From assembly GCA_016178305.1 (NCBI GenBank), contig JACOTM010000079.1, positions 1 through 49,656 on the forward strand: a DNA stretch of 49,656 bases, given 5' to 3'. This DNA is from Flavobacteriia bacterium. GTDB lineage: Bacteria > Bacteroidota > Bacteroidia > Flavobacteriales_D > Crocinitomicaceae. The notes beneath the pieces were generated by a model. The model was given only the letters and a program-made list of their open reading frames with translations. It was not told the DNA's origin and searched no databases. Below, in pieces: positions 44,986 through 49,656 of the stretch. How positions within the stretch are numbered: the first letter of the stretch is position 1; every line of letters starts with the position of its first letter. The position numbers and the translations under genes were made by a program.

Positions 44986-47172
44986 ATGGCAACAAAAAGA
45001 ATTCAAGGGTATCAAGATGTGTTAAATCGTACACCGAAACACATTGATTTTGATGGTAAAGTATCTGAATTATTTGGAAAAAATGTATTTCATAGCGAAA
45101 TTATGCGGGAATACCTTCCGAGTGATGCTTACAAATCTATGATGGAAGCTATCCAAAATGGTACGCGTTTGGATCGTAAAATGGCTGACCAAGTTGCATC
45201 AGCAATGAAAGATTGGGCAATTACAAAAGGTGCAACACACTATACGCACTGGTTTCAACCATTAACTGGAACTACAGCAGAGAAGCATGATGCATTTTTC
45301 AAACCAGTTGGTCCAGGTAGAGCAATCGAACGTTTTGATGGAGATTTATTAGTGCAACAAGAACCAGATGCTTCTTCTTTTCCAAATGGGGGCATTCGTA
45401 ATACCTTTGAGGCAAGAGGATATACCGCTTGGGACCCTTCTTCACCTGCTTTCGTAATCGGAAAAACATTGTGTATTCCAACTATTTTCATTTCTTATAC
45501 AGGTGAATCTTTGGATTACAAAATGCCTTTGTTAAAAGCTTTACATGCAATTGACCAAGCAGCAGTTGAAGTATGTCAGTACTTTGATAAAAATGTAACC
45601 AAAGTCAATGCAACATTAGGTTGGGAACAAGAATATTTCTTAGTTGATCAAGCGTTATTTAATGCTCGTCCAGATTTAATGATGACTGGTAGAGCTTTAT
45701 TTGGTCATGATTCTGCTAAAGGTCAACAATTAGAGGATCATTATTTTGGATCAATTCCTGAAAGAGTAACTGCTTACATGCGTGAGTTCGAAACAGAAGC
45801 TATATTATTAGGAATTCCTGTTACAACACGTCACAATGAGGTTGCGCCAAATCAATATGAGTGTGCTCCAATTTTTGAAGAGTGTAATTTAGCAAATGAC
45901 CACAACTTATTGTTGATGGATTTGATGGAAAAAATTGCACGTAAACATAACTTTAGAGTATTATTACATGAGAAACCATTCGCTGGAGTTAACGGTTCAG
46001 GCAAACACAATAACTGGTCTTTAGGAACAAATACAGGAGTTAACTTATTAGCTCCTGGTAAAAATCCAAAATCAAACTTACAATTCTTAACTTTTTTCGT
46101 CAATACGATTAAAGCAATTCATGACAATGCTGATTTATTAAGAGCTTGTATCGCTTCAGCAAGTAATGATCATAGATTAGGTGCAAATGAAGCGCCACCA
46201 GCAATTATTTCTACATTTATTGGATCTCAATTATCTTCATTGTTAGATGAAATCGAGAAAAATGTAAAAGCTGGTAAAATGACACCGGAAGATAAAACAG
46301 AATTGAAATTAAATATTGGTAAAATTCCACAAATTATGTTGGATAATACGGATAGAAACAGAACTTCTCCGTTTGCATTTACTGGAAACAAATTTGAATT
46401 TAGAGCTGTTGGTTCTTCTGCAAACTGTTCACATGCAATGATTGTTTTAAATACAATTATGGCAAATCAATTAAACATTTTCAAAAAAGAGGTGGATGGA
46501 AGAATTGAAAAAGGAGAAGCAAAGGATGAAGCAATCTTGAAAGAACTTCAAAAATTAATTAAAGAATCTAAAAAGATTCGATTTGAAGGAAATGGATATG
46601 GTGATGAATGGGTAAAAGAGGCCGAAAAAAGAGGTTTAAAAAACTTAAAAGATACACCTAGAGCTTTAAAAGTATGGAGCGATAAAAAAGTTGCTAAATT
46701 ATTTAATGATTTAAACATTTTAACTCCACGCGAGATTGAAGCCCGTCAAGAAATTGAGTTTGAAAGCTACATTTTAAAATTACAAATTGAAGCAAGAATC
46801 ATGGGGGATATGGTTCAAAGTCAAATTATTCCAGCTGCGGTTGAATACCAAAATAAATTACTACAAAATGCACAAGGTTTAATCAGTGTATTGGGAGAAA
46901 AAGAAGGTAAAAAAGCAGCTAAAACACAAATTGATATTCTTTCTCAAATTTCTGAGCATATCAACAAAATGAAAGATTTTGCGGATAAAATGTTAGAAGC
47001 AAGAAAACAAGCAAACTCCATAGAACACGCAGAAGATAAAGCAATTGCTTACTGCGATAAAGTGAAAGTTTACTTTGATGATATTCGTTACCATGCTGAT
47101 AAATTAGAGCTATTGGTTGACGACGAATTATGGCCAATGCCAAAATTCCGTGAAATGTTATTTACTAAATAG
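44986..47172 (+). CDS. glnN: Glutamine synthetase, type III (GlnN)
   Basis: 728 residues, the size of type III enzymes, much longer than type I (about 470). The reaction is glutamate + ammonia + ATP to glutamine. Conserved parts are the N-terminal FGKNVFHSEIMREYL, the catalytic WEQEYFLVD, VAPNQYECAPIFEE, GVNGSGKHNNWSLGTNTGVNLL and NRTSPFAFTGNKFEFRAVG. A long helical C-terminal domain typical of this class follows (MVQSQIIPAAVEYQ, DDIRYHADKLE). Monocistronic with a strong promoter and terminator; uses TAG as stop. Confidence 0.97.
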   Translation: MATKRIQGYQDVLNRTPKHIDFDGKVSELFGKNVFHSEIMREYLPSDAYKSMMEAIQNGTRLDRKMADQVASAMKDWAITKGATHYTHWFQPLTGTTAEKHDAFFKPVGPGRAIERFDGDLLVQQEPDASSFPNGGIRNTFEARGYTAWDPSSPAFVIGKTLCIPTIFISYTGESLDYKMPLLKALHAIDQAAVEVCQYFDKNVTKVNATLGWEQEYFLVDQALFNARPDLMMTGRALFGHDSAKGQQLEDHYFGSIPERVTAYMREFETEAILLGIPVTTRHNEVAPNQYECAPIFEECNLANDHNLLLMDLMEKIARKHNFRVLLHEKPFAGVNGSGKHNNWSLGTNTGVNLLAPGKNPKSNLQFLTFFVNTIKAIHDNADLLRACIASASNDHRLGANEAPPAIISTFIGSQLSSLLDEIEKNVKAGKMTPEDKTELKLNIGKIPQIMLDNTDRNRTSPFAFTGNKFEFRAVGSSANCSHAMIVLNTIMANQLNIFKKEVDGRIEKGEAKDEAILKELQKLIKESKKIRFEGNGYGDEWVKEAEKRGLKNLKDTPRALKVWSDKKVAKLFNDLNILTPREIEARQEIEFESYILKLQIEARIMGDMVQSQIIPAAVEYQNKLLQNAQGLISVLGEKEGKKAAKTQIDILSQISEHINKMKDFADKMLEARKQANSIEHAEDKAIAYCDKVKVYFDDIRYHADKLELLVDDELWPMPKFREMLFTK

Positions 47173-47195
47173 TATTTTCACTTTGATTCTTAAAC

Positions 47196-47229
47196 AAAGG
47201 CTGTCTTTTCAGACAGCCTTTTTATTTTT
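47196..47229. terminator. Terminator of glnN
   Basis: AAAGGCTGTCT (47196-47206), a TTTC loop and AGACAGCCTTT (47211-47221) form a perfect 11-bp stem followed by a T-rich run. Also usable for the convergent fbp gene. Confidence 0.9.
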
Positions 47230-47321
47230 AACCTGGTTCCTGTAAAATCTGAGTCAAACTTAAGGATTCAAAGTAAATTAACTTTTAATATCTCTATCTT
47301 TGAATTCCATATTACTCTGTA

Positions 47322-48344
47322 TTATTGTTCAACTGTACTTGCTTTTTCAATCAAATTGACTACCCGCTCCACCATTTTTTTAGATCCAATAATAAATGGA
47401 ATGCGTTGATGTAACTTTTCAGGTTTAATGTCTAAAACTCTTTTTCTACCAGTTGTCGCTAATCCACCTGCTTGTTCCGCAATAAAAGCTAAAGGATTAC
47501 ATTCATATATCAAACGCAATCTTCCTTCTGGATGACTTGGAGTGTCGGGATAAATGTAAATTCCTCCTTTGATTAAACTTCTATGAAAATCGGCTACTAA
47601 CGAACCTATGTATCTTCCAGAATATGGACGATTTGTTGCTGGATCTGTTTCTTGACAATAAGCAATATAATCTTGAATTCCTTTTTCAGAAACTTTGATA
47701 TTCCCTTCATTCATCGAATATTGTCTGCCTAATTCTGGCATTCTCATATTTGGATGAGACAAGCAATATTCACCAATAGACGGATCTAAAGTAAATCCAT
47801 TCACACCAAAACCAGTAGTATAAACCAACATTGTAGATGAACCATATAATACATAACCTGCTGCAATTTGTTCAGCACCACTCTGTAACATATCTTCAAT
47901 GGTAGCGCTTTCTCCTACTTTACTTGTTCTTCGGTAAATAGAAAAAATAGTGCCTATTGAAACATTTACATCAATATTTGAAGAGCCATCCAAAGGATCG
48001 AATAATACAACATATTTCCCTTTTTTAGAAAAATCAGAATCAAATGCTACAAAATCATCATTTTCTTCTGAAGCAATACCACAAACTTCACCTCCTGCTT
48101 CAAACATTTTAATGAACTGATTGTCTGCAATTACATCTAGCTTTTGTTGTGCTTCTCCTTGAATATTCATCCCACCTTGAGCACCTTGAATAGCATCAAC
48201 TAATCCAGCTCTTCTCACATCTCGTGTAACAATTTTTGAAGCAACAGAAATATCGTTTAATAAACGAGATAATTCACCCGTAGCATAAGCAAAATCATGC
48301 TGACGATCCATAATAAACTCGTTAAGAGTGGTAACTTTTGACAT
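47322..48344 (-). CDS. fbp: Fructose-1,6-bisphosphatase, class 1
   Basis: 340 residues. Hydrolyses fructose 1,6-bisphosphate to fructose 6-phosphate in gluconeogenesis. The metal-binding segment [20 protein letters not shown] is intact, as are [15 protein letters not shown] and the C-terminal [20 protein letters not shown] and [17 protein letters not shown]. Usual length. A GATATTTG box 18 bp before the ATG is a near match to the -7 consensus. Confidence 0.96.
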   Translation of the reverse strand: MSKVTTLNEFIMDRQHDFAYATGELSRLLNDISVASKIVTRDVRRAGLVDAIQGAQGGMNIQGEAQQKLDVIADNQFIKMFEAGGEVCGIASEENDDFVAFDSDFSKKGKYVVLFDPLDGSSNIDVNVSIGTIFSIYRRTSKVGESATIEDMLQSGAEQIAAGYVLYGSSTMLVYTTGFGVNGFTLDPSIGEYCLSHPNMRMPELGRQYSMNEGNIKVSEKGIQDYIAYCQETDPATNRPYSGRYIGSLVADFHRSLIKGGIYIYPDTPSHPEGRLRLIYECNPLAFIAEQAGGLATTGRKRVLDIKPEKLHQRIPFIIGSKKMVERVVNLIEKASTVEQ

Positions 48345-48548
48345 CTTTTCTAAATTTTATACAAATATCGTGAATTAGGATGAAAGAAGAAAGCATGAAA
48401 TTATTTTATTTTGAAGTGCTGATGTGAAATTAATTTTAAGATTATTCCCTTTTATCTCGTATTTTATGATTCACAAAAAAATAGTAACTTCACCAATATT
48501 ATTGAGTTAAACTTATTATTCAATTAAACAACTGACACAACGCATAAA

Positions 48549-49628
48549 ATGAATCAAGGCATAACAAATAAAATGCAGTTAATACTTAAAATCTTTTGTT
48601 TGGTGTTCTTTACGTTTTTTAATTGTTTGCATGCTAAAACCCAAATTGTTTTTTATCAAGATCATTTCAAAGGAGCAGTATCCTATATTGGTTTTTCTTC
48701 GGCTGACGGAGGAGGAGAACTTACGTTACAAACAAATTTTAGCGACGGGACGATTCTAAAAAAAGCATTTTTGATTTGCACGGCTATAAAAGGTTTTCAT
48801 TATGAACCCAATGTTAAATTTATTGCTATCAACAATGATACTTTCGAATTAAATCAATACAATAGTTTTCGTATCCCTATAGGAAATAATACTTATATTC
48901 CGCCACCAGCCGATTACAATGGAAATGTTGGTGTTGCTTACGATATTACAGCTATTCTGCCGGTTGTCAATAGTACCGTTACTATCAACTGGATACCTGA
49001 AATGCTCCCTCCTGAAGATTGTCTAGGATGTCATTACAGCGCTCCGATGTTGGTTCTATTAAAAGAAGATTTGACATTACCTGAAATTGGTGTTGAAGTA
49101 ATCTTAAATGATAAAAATAACGACGATACAATTGTATTCAATTCATTGTATATTCAAAATATTAATTGGAATGACCCTGTTGCAATGGGCATACATAGTG
49201 ATCGATTAGGGGGGGATTTATCTGATGGTTATCGATTTGAAATTAATGGATCTGTTATCGGTGAAATCCGATCAGAAGATGCCGTTACATTGATTGGTGG
49301 AGCAGTGGGTAATTTTTATTATGAAGCTGGAAATTTGGTTGGTTTAACCGATGATACAACTGATGCGTTTTTTTCAGGGCCTCTTCCTAATTCTGGGTAT
49401 GCTGACGGACTTGCAAACATCTCTAATTATCTGAATAATAATTCGTTGTTGAATTTTAATGTTAGCTATACAGCACAATCTACGAGTCAACATAATACTT
49501 TTGTTGGTTTTACCATTGCCTATACGAGTAACTGCCAAACTCAAAATGTACAAACACCCAAAGACACAACACTTTGCCTTGGCGAAACACTTCAACTAGC
49601 GGCTTCTGGCGGAGTGCAATATGAGTAG
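48549..49628 (+). CDS. Secreted adhesin-like protein, apparently interrupted by a TAG codon and cut by the window end
   Basis: 359 residues as read. A signal peptide is present whether translation starts at 48549 or at the Met at 48573 (LILKIFCLVFFTFFNCLHA). The body is beta-rich, with YDITAILPVVNSTVTINWIP and a cysteine pair in EDCLGCHYSAPM. The C-terminus is DTTLCLGETLQLAASGGVQYE, the start of an Ig/PKD-like module common in CHU_C-type T9SS cargos, which continues Y-x-W-x-P. Here the codon after GVQYE is TAG, and the frame beyond it reads LPQKDLSCY up to the window end. So the gene is probably longer and carries a nonsense change (TGG to TAG), or the base is a sequencing error. Function: surface or secreted protein by context; substrate unknown. 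Confidence 0.7.
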   Translation: MNQGITNKMQLILKIFCLVFFTFFNCLHAKTQIVFYQDHFKGAVSYIGFSSADGGGELTLQTNFSDGTILKKAFLICTAIKGFHYEPNVKFIAINNDTFELNQYNSFRIPIGNNTYIPPPADYNGNVGVAYDITAILPVVNSTVTINWIPEMLPPEDCLGCHYSAPMLVLLKEDLTLPEIGVEVILNDKNNDDTIVFNSLYIQNINWNDPVAMGIHSDRLGGDLSDGYRFEINGSVIGEIRSEDAVTLIGGAVGNFYYEAGNLVGLTDDTTDAFFSGPLPNSGYADGLANISNYLNNNSLLNFNVSYTAQSTSQHNTFVGFTIAYTSNCQTQNVQTPKDTTLCLGETLQLAASGGVQYE

Positions 49629-49656
49629 TTGCCTCAAAAAGATTTGTCCTGTTATA

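Noticed and set aside
49626-49628. TAG as a reassigned codon
   Set aside because: glnN and the PorP/SprF gene both end properly with TAG, so the standard bacterial code is in use.

Overview
The window is about 50 kb of AT-rich DNA, roughly one third G+C by eye. It almost certainly comes from a chromosome of the Bacteroidetes, order Flavobacteriales; a relative of Fluviicola/Crocinitomicaceae is my best guess, by inference. The evidence is type IX secretion (T9SS) sorting domains of type A and type B, a PorP/SprF protein, a type III glutamine synthetase, Bacteroidetes -7 promoter boxes (TAnnTTTG) in place of Shine-Dalgarno sites, and the SpoIIM-DUF4129-DUF4350-MoxR-DUF58 operon. I saw no rRNA, tRNA, CRISPR array, transposase, integrase or prophage gene.

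Layout. 1-4964: the end of a putative exported protein, then a 1462-residue T9SS-exported protein whose base composition changes sharply along the gene. 5066-9404 (minus): two exported amidohydrolase-family proteins; two of their three modules lack the HxH metal motif. 9522-11484 (plus): an overlapping operon of a cytochrome-b-like membrane protein, a cytochrome c lipoprotein and GTPase HflX, convergent with a saccharopine dehydrogenase family gene (11481-12827, minus). 13099-14576 (plus): a short T9SS cargo protein and a collagen-like secreted protein. 14633-18585 (minus): housekeeping genes for an orphan response regulator, CtpA protease, dCMP deaminase, MarC and PurN. 18860-21109 (plus): acpP-fabF-rnc. 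Directly behind rnc, in the same reading frame, lies the 3' two thirds of a dltA-like adenylation gene with no usable ATG. This looks like a deletion or insertion junction.

22084-29060 (minus): the five-gene SpoIIM...DUF58 operon. 29275-31626 (plus): an AAA_14/DUF4143 protein with eroded Walker A and B motifs, followed 12 bp later by an exported erythromycin-esterase-family protein. 31630-33857 (minus): a PorP/SprF protein paired with a type B T9SS cargo. 34017-38204 (plus): a 1395-residue protein with an N-terminal outer-membrane-barrel-like region, 11 tandem Ig-like repeats and a Pro/Thr-rich tail. 38349-43922 (minus): an alpha-2-macroglobulin lipoprotein with an intact thioester motif. 44228-48344: superoxide dismutase, GlnN and fructose-1,6-bisphosphatase. 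48549-end: a secreted adhesin-like protein cut by a TAG exactly where a conserved Trp codon is expected.

The best candidates for something new are the barrel-plus-Ig-repeat protein, whose layout resembles an inverse autotransporter; the pseudo-ATPase/esterase pair; the rnc-dltA' junction; and the TAG-interrupted secreted protein at the right edge. Family calls rest on motif recognition by eye. No database search was run.
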